A stretch of 64,000 nucleotides of DNA from Paragonimus skrjabini miyazakii (GCA_014338405.1 JTDE01000917.1:66927-130926); one strand, 5' to 3'; numbered from the stretch's first letter, positions 53,390-64,000 are shown. The notes: generated from the letters alone by a model not told the origin. Made by a program: numbers and translations.

Positions 53390-53690
53390 TGAGGAGGAGC
53401 GATCGTGCTATACTACTCACAATAACTGGTCCAGAGCATATATTTTGACATTGAAGTAGCCGCAGGAAAAATGCAAGAAGAAACATCGGAGAGCAGCATC
53501 GCATGAGATGGTTCTTGGGACGTAAGGGAATGTGGAGGAACTGAACATTGACGTCTGTGGTAACCATGACGTTCCGGAGCAAGTACTGTGCGCAGATGAG
53601 TGTTTTTGTTTGTTGTTATGTTTAAACGCCTGATCCATTTGTTGGTTTCCCGAATACATAACCCTTGTGCCATCCGCATTCTTTGCTCAC
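53390..53690 (+). repeat. solo copy of Gypsy-1 LTR-like repeat
   Basis: Similar to the reverse complement of 150-449 over ~300 bp; shared strings include GGCGTTTAAACATAA and TCTGCGCAC on the minus strand. In element sense (plus) it is preceded by a purine run (GAGGAGGAGCG, 53394-53404), as is the Gypsy-1 copy. No pol sequence is found upstream, so it looks like a solo LTR or a truncated end. Confidence 0.65.
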
Positions 53691-54099
53691 AATAGTTACA
53701 CAGGTGCTCATAGTCATATGGGACGACAGAAGGGGGAGTTAATTCAACCAATCATATGACCACCGAGTGATTGAAAATCCACACGTTTCGCGGGCGACAC
53801 ATAAAATTTATGTTACGAGGTCGGCGGTAAAATAAAGGGTGAATTTCAAGACAGGTACTATATTCAGGCTTAACATTTTCTGCTGCTTTAGTATGGTGAT
53901 AAGCCTTGTGTGATGTGTTGATCCGGAGTGATATACTGCTTAGGATTTCAGTCCTACCATGTTCAACTGTGTCAAACAGGTCAAACGAGAACGGCCAGAC
54001 AACGGGTAGATACGCTGACATGGCTACATCTCGCACTGGTGGTGCTGTGGCTGTAAAATACACTTAACTTGGAAAGTTATTTACGGGAAGACGTCCATT

Positions 54100-54345
54100 G
54101 CAGTGCATGTAAAAATATAGAGCAACGGACGCAAACGCTATTCTGCATAGCCGTCGGATGCTCACATTCTTGGCAGCAGTGAGGCCATATTCTCTTTAAC
54201 GATACGTTATACATCGCATACAGTCACGTTTCCAGTAGTCGCTTCTAGTTCGTGGTCTCTCTGGTGTTCACACTTGCCCTTTAATTTTCACGCGTGTAAA
54301 CCGTGCTGCACTATCCACAAATGAAGCTGTATACATTGCAACAGT
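54100..54345 (+). repeat. dispersed repeat, shared with 29.95 kb
   Basis: Partner of 29950-30245. It lies between the RTE-A3 5' end and its endonuclease, where RTE-A2 has unrelated sequence, so it is probably an insertion into RTE-A3. Confidence 0.5.
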
Positions 54346-54779
54346 AGGAGTGCCTAGGTAGGTATAGACGTCTATAAGTACACGACATCTATATTTGTAA
54401 TTACAGCACCGTTGTTCTATGCTTATGGAAAGAGGTGATAAAAAGGTACTCTAAAACTAGAACAGTCAGGTCATCCACTGTTGGCCGTGACCACTAGAGT
54501 ATTATGTTGTAAGGTCGAATATATAAAACACTTCAGAAATTTGTTGTAGATTTGATTATAGCCACGGCGCGCAGCAGTGATCAGACTCAAACAACGATGT
54601 TCTGTTCAACATGATTCGGGATTGGGTTGAACTCTCAATGTCAAGTTAAGCAGGCTTTCGTGTTATTGGCTTCAGGTAAATCCCTCACCACCCCGTGTGT
54701 TGCCTTGTTAATCAGACTGTATAGTCAGGGGACGCATGCGGAATTGATCCAAACTGAGGCATGCCCGTGGACTAAGGAT

Positions 54780-55720
54780 GCTGTCTACTAGGACGTGAAA
54801 AGTACATAGGCCGTTAGGTCGATGCAACACTAGACGGTCAGAACACCGGACCGCACTGAATTCGATATACTTGAAGGAGTAAAAGTTTGACTTTGAAGCC
54901 TTGTGTGAGAGGAGGCTTGCAGACCAAGGTATCTGTTTTGTAATCGCTGGTCGCAACATTCCACCGCTGATAGACGAACCACAAGGCATCAGACATGGAA
55001 TCAGGTCTACGGGACCGCGAATCGATTTTGATGAGTCTTGAACAATTCTTAGTGCTTATGACCCAACCATACATCGCCGATGATGGAAATGTCCGTTTCT
55101 ATGATTAGTTCTTCAACACAATTCGTTCGACACCAGTAAATGGCCAGCTTTTTCTTCTGGACTTCAGCGTACAGGGTGGGCGCAACTCAGCTGTCTGGTT
55201 GGCTGTCCTTGAATCTCATGACAGTAGTTTAGCCCATGAGAAAGGTGAGTGTCTCCATCACTGACGTGTTACATATATGAGTTTCTTGTTGGATGTGAGC
55301 AATTGCACAACGTGAATTCATCTATGAAAAGGTTACTACCATTTGCTTGCTTACATAATCGTACGACAGCGGCACATTCATGAAACACACATCACGCAAA
55401 TGATGAGTGGTACCGACTGCGACACGGAGCATAGATTGGTTAGGACCAACTTGGTTCTGAATACGTTTACTGTAAATCAGCCAACCAACGACGAACTCTG
55501 GATGTGAAACAATCAGACACCTCAAAGTGAAGGGTTACTTTCCAACACGCTACCACCGTATTTCTCGAAAACGTCATACACCCATTGCCCTTAACGGCAT
55601 GTTGTAATACATTAACAAGCAGGCCAAGAAAGCAGCCGCTGGAACAGTATCGGAAACGTCCGGATAAGATCAACTACAACGATGCCGCCATCTCGAATCC
55701 GCTACGAAGGGGAAATTAGG
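54780..55720 (+). pseudogene. RTE-A3 endonuclease domain, heavily decayed
   Basis: Plus-strand traces parallel RTE-A2: SEHRTALNSIYLKE, a stop, KFDFEALCERRLADQG (the SETR-like position reads CERR), LSAYDPTIHRR near 55045, GWAQLS and GGRNSAVWLAVLESHDSS near 55180, and the end at 55330-55450 with LPFACLHNRT and a CDTEHRLV block in another frame (TDHRLV equivalent). Open frames reported on the minus strand here are shadows. Confidence 0.6.
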
Positions 55721-56059
55721 TCGTAGACTCAAGCAATTAATATAGATATGTAAAATCTCACTGGACAGCTTCTCCAAATCAAGAACGACTAATGAATGGA
55801 ACAAGATTAGTTGAGGCCGAGCTGTGCCAATCATTAGCAACATAAATAGTTCTACGAATGGCCCAAGATGATGTTTGGTCAGTTTCTTTAGTCTGCTTAA
55901 TGGTTAGCGGACGGGACCTGTGATATTTTGTACACAATACTAGAAGACCACACAAGCATTTGGTACAAACAGTCCGGTATCTTAGGGAGTCGACCTGCTA
56001 CTATCGATTAAATGACAGTGAACAATCTGTCAAAACAGGTCTTTGGAGAACCACTTGCA

Positions 56060-56965
56060 CTCTCTGCGGATCTGACAGAAACTCAGTGGATCATTGAATA
56101 GTTGCGAAACGTAAAGGTTGTGGGTGAAGATGGCTTACTAGAAGATCATTCCAGGCATGATGGTTCCGTTTTTGGAAGTGCCCTTCTCCAGTAAGTTCGT
56201 TCTATCTGGCAACAGGAAACAAACCCTCTGGAAGTTAAAAGGTACTCACGTTGTACTGTTGTTTAGAGGTAAGTGGGATAAGAAAAGCACCAACTGTTAG
56301 CTGGGCATCGGCCTGCTGAGAAGCGCTGGTAATGTTTTAGCAGAAATACTGTTGTTGATCAAATATGGAGACGTTGGAGACAAATACTTTTGAGAAATAA
56401 TGAACATTCTGAAACAGTTTTGTCACTGTTGACAAAATATCTGGCTGTTGCCGATTTCAGGAAAGGTGTCGTAAATATAACCAGCTTTTGCATACTCTCA
56501 TTCGATTGGGTGAGTCCTGAGGCGTTATGGAGTGTGCTGGGTAAGTCTGAATGACTGGTAAGTTCGTTAGCTTAATTAATATGTTACCTGCTGGTATGAC
56601 GGTAAAAGTGTATCTACCCCCAGATGATAACAACATTTTTAGAGTTTTGTCTTGATTGCAACCTTGATCAGTTTGTAGTTCAGTGTACTACTAGCAGCCG
56701 TTCTTCTGAACTCCGAAGACGACATTCAAATGAAATACTGCACAAGTGGTCATCTATTCAGTAGTTGACGTTTCCGTACTGCAAGCATGTTGCGTAATCC
56801 GACCGTTCGAGTGTTATTGTTAGCGCCATTTGAACGCAATGAAGAAGAACTACAGTGAGTGCTTACGGCTTTCGAAACCATGGCCACCAAATATGATATG
56901 GTTGTCAACACACGTAAAACATTTCCTTCCAGTCTTCTTCATGTTAGGTGATACGCCTGCGTTTG
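56060..56965 (+). pseudogene. RTE-A3 reverse transcriptase, heavily decayed
   Basis: Recognisable blocks: LRNVKVVGEDGLLEDH (56104), LGIGLLRSAGNVLAEILLLI (56303, the ISLLSCAGKV equivalent), FDWVSPEALWSVLGKSE (after motif A, 56500), and EEELQ, stop, VLTAFETMATKYDMVVNTRKTF around 56840-56930 (the region after the lost FADD box). The next RTE-A sequence is found only at 58890. Confidence 0.65.
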
Positions 56966-56974
56966 GAATCCATA

Positions 56975-57563
56975 TCAAAGAAGATATTAACAGGCTTGCT
57001 GTGTTTGACCATCGTTGTCTCCGCGAATTGGCCCATATTAAGTGGACTGATCGCGTGAGCAATATGGCAGTTCATCGGCGCGTATTCCGGAACGCTCGGG
57101 ATGCGCGATCAATCGGTCAACTAATTACGGTACACAGCTTGCGATGGTTGGGTCACGTACTCCGTATGTCATCTAATCGTTTACCGTACCGGGCATTATA
57201 TGCTGAGGCCACCAACAATTGGGTCAAACCACGAGGTGGTCAAGCAACAACGTGGTCACAAAATATGAAGACCTTGACTGCTCCATTGAGCAAAGTGGGT
57301 AGGTGTCGCCTGCCTGGCTGGGGTCCTCGTGATCACTCAAACCGCTGGTTGGAGATGCTATCCGAGATGGCGATGTGTCGCAGTCAATGGCGTACCTGTA
57401 TCCATTCCATCTCCGCTTCTTCCTCTTAGTCTTTTCTCAATAATTTTCACCCTTCTTAGTAACGTTTTCTTCTAAGATATTCCACGTCACTGTTGAGGTG
57501 AACGGCGGCCCGAGCCACAGTACCTTTTGGTCAGGCTCATGGCTGTTATGATGATGATGATCA
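56975..57563 (+). mobile_element. RTE-B2, 5'-truncated insertion in RTE-A3
   Basis: The last 450 coding bases and 3' end of an RTE-B element: KEDINRLAVFDHRCLRELAH, RVSNMAVHRRVFRNARDARS, SLRWLGHVLRMSSNRLPYRA, KPRGGQATTW, KVGRCRLPGWGPRDHSNRWL and EMLSEMAMCRSQWRTCI, ending at 57429. The 3' region (GGCGGCCCGAGCCA) and a short (ATG)n tail to 57563 follow. The open frame begins upstream in RTE-A3 sequence (ATG 56830), but that part is out of the RTE-A frame. Better preserved than RTE-B1, so probably younger. Confidence 0.88.
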
Positions 57564-57889
57564 AAGGAAATACTGTGGATAGCTGCATAATTAGCCGAAA
57601 ATCACTGTAGCAATCATGCAAGATAAGTTTCAGCCAACAGACTGCTTCCATAAATTCTTCTTTTTGGGTGGTACAACTATATAAAATCAAGTGAGGATTG
57701 GAAGATTATTACTGAGCTCGTAAGGAAGAGAATATGTGAATGAATAACTTATTAACACTACTTCACTGTGGGTTGGAACACAAACAAATTCAGTCCTCGA
57801 TTGTAAGTGTTAAACAGGTCAAATCACTAGGACGGGGACAAATTGTGTCACGGGTTGGGTGGCCGTGTTTGGACACGTAAGCCTCAGAG
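57564..57889. other. no gene seen
   Basis: About 330 bp between RTE-B2 and PLE-e. Nothing recognised. It may contain PLE-e 3' sequence. Confidence 0.4.
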
Positions 57890-58660
57890 TTTGAACGAAA
57901 TATTTCTGAACTCACGAATCCGAGTGACTAAGTCAAATTGCGACCACCCGCAAATATAACGACAGCGTGTGACATTTGACCTTCCATGACAAGGGACCCG
58001 GTAGATGGTGCGAAACACTTTCTTCTTGTCTGTGTGCCGGTTACAATCGCTCAAATGGGCGAGAATTGATGTTATCCCAGAATGAAGCTAAGCTGGGCAG
58101 TGTTCACGGATTCTTTCAGATAAACGCCTAGTAGTGCGACCTACGTATGCTGAACCATAGGAACAATCAAATGAATAGATCATTAAAAAAAAAACATTAT
58201 CAGACCAATTATCTTCCAGATTCAATGAGAACCGTCCGTTTTGAGTGAAATTTGGCAACAGGGGTTGCGGCATAATAAGTCTCGTTGATATCATTATTGG
58301 CTTAACGTGATACCAACTCCGCCGCTGCGTCACCTTTGACTGATAGGGCTAAGCAGACGTTATTCATACCGACGGTGACCACTAAGGGTCGCGGATACTT
58401 GTCTTGCATGTTGGTGAATAGTTCGAAATGGGCATTGCTATTAAGAATCCCTCGTAAATTCTTCAATTCCTCTTCTATTGGGTTTTCTGTACATATGTTC
58501 TTTGCTCTGTACGTCAGACAACGCGCCAGAAAATGTGTGAGATTGATAGACACATAATTGTGAAAGTGCACATATTGATCGATCCACGTTTTCTTTCTGA
58601 ACACGCTTAGCTGTAACAAACCATCTGACCTACGTATCAGTGCCATACCAAGATGAAGGT
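57890..58660 (-). pseudogene. PLE-e, Penelope-like RT end and GIY-YIG endonuclease
   Basis: Minus strand. The 58302-58646 frame holds the RT thumb: LSVFRKKTWIDQYVHFHNYV, FLARCLTYRAKNICTENPIE, EELKNLRGILNSNAH. After a stop, the 58088-58333 frame gives the GIY-YIG domain, CSYGSAYVGRTTRRLSERI then REHCPA, with the Tyr-Val-Gly triplet and catalytic Arg in place. The C-terminal helix continues as ILAHLSDCNRHTDKKKVFRT and IYRVPCHG near 57990. Best-preserved GIY-YIG of the window. It lies inside RTE-A3, opposite in sense. Confidence 0.88.
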
Positions 58661-58889
58661 AATGTTGTTATGAGCCTTGTTGAATTTTTCTGGAAGCTTC
58701 TGAGTGTCGTATAAACGAAAAAAAACGCAAAAGATATCGTCTAAGTACATTCAATGAAGTGGAGTAAATCAGCCTTCCGATCATATTTTCCTTTCTTATC
58801 GATCAACCAATAAGCTAATCATCACTTAATTTTGTCTGATAGCACCAGCCAGAGAATAATTCATCGCAACATTTTGTCTCATGACAGCT

Positions 58890-59640
58890 GCATAGGTTTA
58901 TGCTACTCGGGAAGCGGTCTGTAACTGAGCCAATCCATTAACTGCGAGGTGAGAGTTCGAGTGACTAAGCCTAACGCCGCTTTCGGGCGTTTTGAGAGAC
59001 GTGTCTGGAAATACCGCAGTCTGAAGATGAAAACCATGTTGCTCGTCAACCGCGCAAGTCTACGCTGTTGTAGGGCAATGAAACACAGGCATTGCATCAG
59101 CAGTATGTACGGTATCTGGGCCACCTTCGCCAGTAACGTTTAAGATGAATTTCCCGTATTCGGCGGTTCGACGTGGTTCTGAACAATGGGGTGCCTCGAC
59201 GAAAATATACCAACAGGATTGAAGCTATGCTGATGCTCCGTCGGTCTCCCTGGTTGACATCCACTCAGAAGATGGTCAGCGAATGGATTCTGTAGCAGCT
59301 GTTATACTGACAGCTCAAAGCAGATGAGTGGAATCTTAGTGGTCAGAATGTGATACCAGCCTCCTACGTTGTACTAACAATCGTAGATCTTAGGAGAACG
59401 CTGCCTGAATCCGAGCTGTGCTGAGGCGTTCTACTTAGACCAGCGTTCAAAAACCCAGAGTGGCAGCTGCCTTGAATTCAAACGGATGGCACGCAAATGA
59501 TCTTTTGGCACCGTAGGTCGTGGTGACGTGAATATATGGAGTCGTGGTGAGTACGGACGTGAATGCACTGGCCGTCTCGTATTCGCACGCCATCAGCGTG
59601 CCCGTAGTACACCGTCGATGAAACGATGGCGAGTTTCTTG
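58890..59640 (+). pseudogene. RTE-A3 RT thumb and C-terminal region
   Basis: The resumed RTE-A3: GLCYSGSGL for the CYLGSNL block, VRVTKPNAAFGRFERRVWKY and RSLKMKTMLLVNRASL, parallel to RTE-A1 (TAFGRLERRVWKKHSL). Further on, weak matches to the LRWLGHV region lie near 59220, and the finger area near 59545-59600 reads EYGRECTGRLVFARHQRARS, where the first Cys pair of the C2H2 finger is lost. Confidence 0.7.
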
Positions 59641-60150
59641 AACGCATGTAAGATAGTTTGATTATATATGTATATATCTTTGTTTTCATCCGTATCGACC
59701 AACAAACTCGATCGTCTGGCAAACTAGCCGCTCTCTTTCCAAAACACGGGTCACGATGGCCTATTAGCTGTTCCTTTATTTGAGCTTTGTTGTTACGTGG
59801 AGTGTTGAAACTTTTGCTCGGTTTTTCAATTCAAGCTTACGTTTCTGTTTGTCTGGTTGGTTCTCTGCAGAATGCACTGATATGTACAGGTATATCAAAA
59901 CTCTTCTGGTCTGGTAATTTCAAGATCTTCTCTCCTAACTTAAAACATATCAACGAAACATTTCAACTGTTGTTTCCAAAAGATTTCGATATCACATTCA
60001 TATTAACTTACCATCTGGCTAACTAGCATTCGCCACCTGCAACATAACGCCCTCTACTCACAAGCCTGCTGGTCACAGTCTTTCGGGTTTACACTAGATA
60101 TATGGTGTGTAAGTGAGAGCAAAAGGGGTGCAGTTCATACCGTTTATAGC
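59641..60150 (+). other. RTE-A3 3' untranslated region, diverged
   Basis: Traces of the RTE-A 3' end: TTTGAGCTTTGTTG (59779), CATCTGGCTAACTAGC (60012), CTTTCGGGTTTACACTAGATA (60083) and GGTGTGTAAGTGAGAGCAAAAG, compared with the conserved GGTGCGTGAATGGAACCGCAA of A1 and A2. Confidence 0.65.
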
Positions 60151-61924
60151 GACGTATATGCGTGAGTGCCATTTGGCACCGACATCAATGGTAGGTTGAT
60201 CAAGAGAATGATTATGCAAGATGTATGTTTGTATCATGTTCTCTGCCTATACCTCAAAGCAAAAATATAAGAAAATTAAAAACAGAGCGTTTCCTTCACG
60301 GACTCGTACCAGGTGAAACGGCTGAAACAATCCAGAAAAGATGATTCTGTATCGGCAACAGACGGATGAATTTTGTGGATGACAGCCAAAGCTATATTTC
60401 AACTGTTCCATCATGCCTACTCCTTTGATAGTGATACACTCAAAGGCTACATTAACCGGACTGTACAGTGTTCCAAACAAAATATCCACCATATTCGGTC
60501 CGCCCAGTTGATCAGGAAAATGGTTCAACATCGACAAGTGACAACACACTATGACTTTCTCAGCAATATAGGTTAGAAGTAGTGAGGATTTTATATTTTA
60601 AAAAACCGTGTAACATGGGTTACTCCAATAGTAAATATAAGTTGATGGATGGATAATCATCAACAGAAGTTGCGTTAATATCGTGTTCCTACCTCTCTTT
60701 TGGACCATCAGTTCGCTAGACTTATGCGATATACACAGTTTTGTTCCGAATGTAACAACTGTATTTTATCAATAATACTGTTTATTGATGTCTCCCGCTA
60801 ATATTGTTGAATCTCACAGCTTTAAGTTTGCCTTACATTTCAGAACATTTTGTCCTATGCAGACACAGAATGACGAAAAATATCGAAATAGGACAAACAG
60901 GCTACAGAATGTATTACGGTAAAGGGATAGCATACTCAACATAGTGGTTTGCATCAGAGTCGAATATATAGATTTAAAAACTACAATGTACCACTTGGTG
61001 ATCTCGATAGAAACGAAACAACCCGTGAGAATTAAGCGCCACAGAAAGAGAGGTAGCAGTTTTAAATCTGCAACTTCGAAATGGCGGATGTAGATGGAAC
61101 AAACGACGCTCTAAGAAAACGACTCAAAGAATGTACACATGAATTCACAGAACGACAAGTAAATGGAATTTGTTTGACGCGTAATTTCGTGTGAACAGGC
61201 CAGATGTCACGGAAATTTGAGACAAAATTCGCGTTAGTTCTTCGCTACTGATAGCTTGGCAGTAGTGTATAATTCCCCTTAGTTTGCTTCACATTGACGA
61301 CCAGGGTTGTTAATCCACTGATATTTGGACCACGTCTAACACATTGGTTTTCCACTACTTTCAATCCACTCGTTGGCTATTTTTGGCTGTCTTCCGGGCT
61401 TATCAACCCTGTCCCGTGAAAAAGTTTAGCAAAGAGTCGCGGTATGCTATGAAACGTCGTTCCGTTGCTCTGCGCACTTACGCTATATAAACGTGGGCAG
61501 CTCTCAATGCACTAAGGACAATGGTGCTACAGTGAGTTATTCATTTGTGAAGTTTTGTATGTGACTTTGACTTCTGCACTGGTGTACGGACCTCACTGTG
61601 CCTTAGAAGAACAGCATAAGTAAATCACAAATGAGTTAGCAACTACAGATTTCGGCATCTAGCGTTCTCATAGTAGGGAATGTGGTCAAGATTCTCTGGG
61701 CAAGCGTTTCCGGTGAGAAGCAACGACCATGAAACAGTTGACGCGCTTCCAGTGTACATTGATCATCATAAACATACTATTTTAACGACCACTCAATTTG
61801 ACTCAGAAATCCCAACCACTGCGTTGTCGGTTTTAATCAACACTCAGTAACCGTGTCTTCTATCAAGACAGCCAAGCTGTGTCAAATCGAAGATGGTTGT
61901 GTTCATAATTGAGAATTTGAAATG
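60151..61924. other. no gene seen
   Basis: About 1.8 kb. A 100-codon minus frame at 60247-60549 has no domain. A CTATATAAAC TATA-like string lies at about 61482-61491, without other promoter evidence. Confidence 0.45.
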
Positions 61925-62025
61925 GCCTTTCATGAGGGCAATGGTGCAGTGATCAATGCGGTTGTCTCAGAGGAGTGTGGCAGATGTTCAAACCTCGGTC
62001 GTCGCAAGGATGTGCACTATTGATA
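61925..62025 (+). repeat. SM-alpha-like hammerhead repeat, fragment
   Basis: The promoter part of a sense unit: CATGAGGGCAATGGTGCAGTGATCAATGCGG (A-box area), GTTCAAACCTCGGTCGTCGC (B-box area), then GTGCACTATTGATA, the 5' arm and broken core of the ribozyme. The fragment ends there and an antisense unit starts 9 bp later. Confidence 0.75.
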
Positions 62026-62033
62026 TATCACAA

Positions 62034-62150
62034 ATTGAACATCACCCACAATTGATTGCAGCTTTCGCATTCCCATAGACTTTCCAGTCGTCCCCTTTCG
62101 AAAAGAAGCGCTAAACTCGAGTTTCGCTCTCATTAGAGCGGGCATAGTGT
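62034..62150 (-). repeat. SM-alpha-like hammerhead repeat, inverted fragment
   Basis: An antisense 3' end: TTGAACATCACCCACAATTG, GACTTTCCAGTCGTCCCC and the 3' half of the ribozyme. Together with 61925-62025 it forms a head-facing inverted pair broken on both sides at the ribozyme. Confidence 0.8.
62107..62147 (-). ncRNA. hammerhead ribozyme, 3' half
   Basis: In minus sense stem II is perfect (GCTC-TAATGA-GAGC), followed by GAAA, CTCGAG and GTT (an allowed cleavage triplet), then TAGCGC as the stem I strand. The CUGANGA core is missing: the sequence upstream reads CACTATGCCC. Inactive by itself. Confidence 0.5.
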
Positions 62151-63630
62151 TTCTATCCGAAAGAGGATGGTTATGAAGCCAATCCGAAAGGGGAATTTGT
62201 GATCAACCGTGATTTGAAATTAATCAACAAAACCCGAAAGCTCATCAGAGAGACTTACTACTTATAGCATTTCACTTTGCCTTCAACCTACAAACGTATG
62301 CTTACTGTCCGTCTCCTATGTTTCACAGATCACCTTGAACTATTGTACTCAACTTCACTGCATTACTATAGTTTTCTCACGGTAGCAATAATATCCTTGT
62401 TGGTTAGTGAGTTTCTTTTGTGCTGCAATAACTCCCTCTGGTTAATCATTACATGCCATTGTTATGCTGATTCACTCATGAACTATGCCATTGTAATTTC
62501 GTATCGGTATTAAGACATCAATCCTTTTTTTTAGTCAGCTATAACAATCTTCTGTTTTCCACAACTGCTTAGTGGTTTAGCCCAATTTACGGCCGTTATA
62601 AACAGTCTCCGGAATTGTTCTTCTTGACTCACTGAACAGTGAGTTAACTCGATGAAATGCTGGTGTTATATATCTTGTTCACTTCATACCAATTTCGAAC
62701 TGTCTTCTTGTCTATCGATTTAGTGACTCAACCGACTCTAATATGCCGTTCGTATTTGTAGTTGACCTACGCTGAACCCTATACTATCACGTAACTGCTT
62801 ATAGGTGTTTGAACCCATTTACCCTCGCCTGTCTACGAGTTCTCTATGGTAATCTCATTGAGGACTCACAGCTGACCACTGATGTTCTTTATTACATTTC
62901 ACCTTGGTCTTTCGTAACGTACTGAGACCATTCTTATCTACCACTGCACCCTTATACGTTGCCCGGTCGGATTGAACATTGATACGTCAATCCGAGCTGA
63001 AGCTTAGTAATCACATGATGAGCACTGATCGATCGTATGAACCTAGAAATAAGGTCTGGAATTCCAATGTCGTCTGCAGGACCGCAGAAACCTTTATTCA
63101 TATGCGTACGATATAAATGGGACAATGTAGCAATCTTCATGGGATGGAGTGGATAGGAGTGGTGGCGAGGTACTGTAGTTACCGGTCCTAAGAAGTGGAT
63201 TCCGGAGAAATACTGAAAAAGAGGAATCGAATGCACTGGAGAAAACGAGTACCACCGAATGAAGAGCATCTACTCGAAGAGGAGCAAGGATTATCACGAA
63301 CCAGGAGTAGATTATGCTAAGAAAAAAGGGAGGATGTAAAAGATTTGGATTGGTCAAACGCATCGATACGAAGTCAACCAGGGATTCGCAGAAGACTACG
63401 GCCAATCAGTGTCGTCAAGACGAGCAGACTGGTATGTCAGCGTGGGAACCAATCAGGACGGCACGCTGCTCCAGCATCGGATTGTGTTATAACGAGTGTC
63501 GGATTAAAACAAGTTGTTTAAGTGTGTCACGTGTTAAAACAAACGAGCCACTAGCGAAGTGGAGCCGATCAATGGAAAAACTGAAGCGACAGCACCAATT
63601 GTATTCCTTCATTTTACTGATACGTCTTGT
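62151..63630. other. no recognised gene
   Basis: About 1.5 kb. Overlapping frames on both strands at 62952-63805 (up to 163 codons plus) show no family motif. The part nearest 63630 may be decayed PLE-f RT sequence. Confidence 0.4.
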
Positions 63631-64000
63631 CTATAAAATAACCAATAGAAACCCAATAAATCGAGATTTGTCTAAAATGACGGCCCCAGAACCCTTATCC
63701 GGCTTAAGTATCATAACGTTTTTTGACTTAAGCTCTTTTAACGATTGTAGGTGTTGTTTGGTAATAGCACACCGGCCGTTGTTCGGCGTCATGATAAACC
63801 CATGAGCTATATCCGTAAATTTAGTTTTTAGCCAGCCTAGATTGTCGGCACTGGTTGGTTGGAGATCACCTAATTGGTCGAAAAGATTCTCAAATTGGGC
63901 TTCAATGGAAATACGATTAGGTTTGCGCAATGGTATTTTATAATCAAGACCTAAAGCCAACGCTTCTAGTTGCAACGAATTCAGTTGTACTGAAGAACAG
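63631..64000 (-). pseudogene. PLE-f, Penelope-like N-terminal domain, cut by window edge
   Basis: The minus frame is open from the right edge of the window to a stop at 63631. Blocks: LEALALGLDYKIPLRKPNRI, EAQFENLFDQL, HGFIMTPNNGRCAITKQHL, LKELKSKNVMILKPDKGSGA and VILDKSRFI. The order (ALGL-x-Y/F-x-IP, EAQFENL, then KPDKGSG-x-V) is the conserved N-terminal and first RT block of Penelope-like elements. The frame stops soon after DKSRF, so the copy is truncated or mutated. The real start lies beyond the window. Confidence 0.88.

Larger units (their letters stand above)
53878..60150 (+). mobile_element. RTE-A3, interrupted old copy
   Basis: A third RTE-A element assembled from diverged pieces in the correct order: 5' end (53878-54015), endonuclease (54780-55500), RT (56060-56965), then foreign sequence (RTE-B2 and PLE-e, 56975-58660), then the thumb and C-terminal part (58890-59600) and 3' end (about 60040-60130). 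It is much more decayed than A1 and A2, consistent with insertions by the other elements after it died. Confidence 0.7.

Noticed and set aside
54708..55074. Minus-strand ORFs of 93 and 78 codons
   Set aside because: Shadows of the decayed RTE-A3 endonuclease on the plus strand.
56830..57429. A single 199-residue host or element protein
   Set aside because: The first ~48 codons are RTE-A3 sequence in the wrong frame. Only the rest is RTE-B coding sequence.
63314..63805. 163-codon plus frame near the right edge
   Set aside because: It overlaps the well-supported PLE-f frame on the minus strand and has no domain.

Overview
This window reads as a transposable-element graveyard from a flatworm nuclear genome, with no recognisable intact host gene. 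The lineage call is an inference from element content. Supporting signs are a CsRn1-type Ty3/Gypsy element with a tRNA-Trp-like primer site, RTE-like non-LTR elements of flatworm type, several Penelope-like elements (PLEs) with GIY-YIG ends, and a short repeat combining a tRNA-like Pol III promoter with a hammerhead ribozyme, as in the schistosome SM-alpha family. I cannot separate trematode from pseudophyllidean cestode. One 100-N assembly gap lies at 24017-24116.

Layout. 150-3040: decayed Gypsy element (Gypsy-1, minus). 4888-10062: CsRn1-like Gypsy (Gypsy-2, minus) with a 3' LTR, polypurine tract, integrase, RNase H, RT, protease, gag, primer site and truncated 5' LTR. 12293-13254: mariner with a core deletion, both inverted repeats and a TA duplication. 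18988-21165: RTE-A1, 5'-truncated. 22440-23480: PLE-a. 23878-28385: RTE-A2, near full length, followed by a 5'-end and a 3'-end fragment of the same family. 33400-35755: RTE-B1 with a 248-bp insertion carrying a 10-bp target-site duplication. 38640-38990: PLE-b. 44283-44840: basic duplicated ORF next to a 106-bp LTR-like end. 51125-52937: PLE-c and PLE-d, the latter with direct repeats. 53390-53690: second copy of the Gypsy-1 LTR-like repeat. 53878-60150: RTE-A3, interrupted by RTE-B2 and PLE-e. 63631-64000: N-terminal part of PLE-f running off the edge.

The most interesting system is a repeat of about 416-435 bp present in about a dozen whole or partial copies (near 4.8, 10.1, 16.8, 17.2, 17.4, 21.2, 21.7, 39.9, 45.2, 45.6, 61.9 and 62.0 kb). 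At three loci two units stand head-to-tail. On one strand it carries a tRNA-like A box, a B box 43 bp further on in three copies, and about 20-30 bp later a hammerhead ribozyme. The 21.8-kb copy keeps a CUGANGA core, 4-bp stem II, GAAA, short stem III and GUC site; another copy shows a compensatory change in stem II. This is the architecture of schistosome SM-alpha repeats and animal retrozymes, whose proposed mobilising partners are PLEs, and six PLE remnants lie in the same window.

All protein-coding traces are relics with frameshifts, stops or lost catalytic residues. Stretches not listed hold no gene I could support; coding there cannot be excluded because introns and unknown families cannot be tested by eye.
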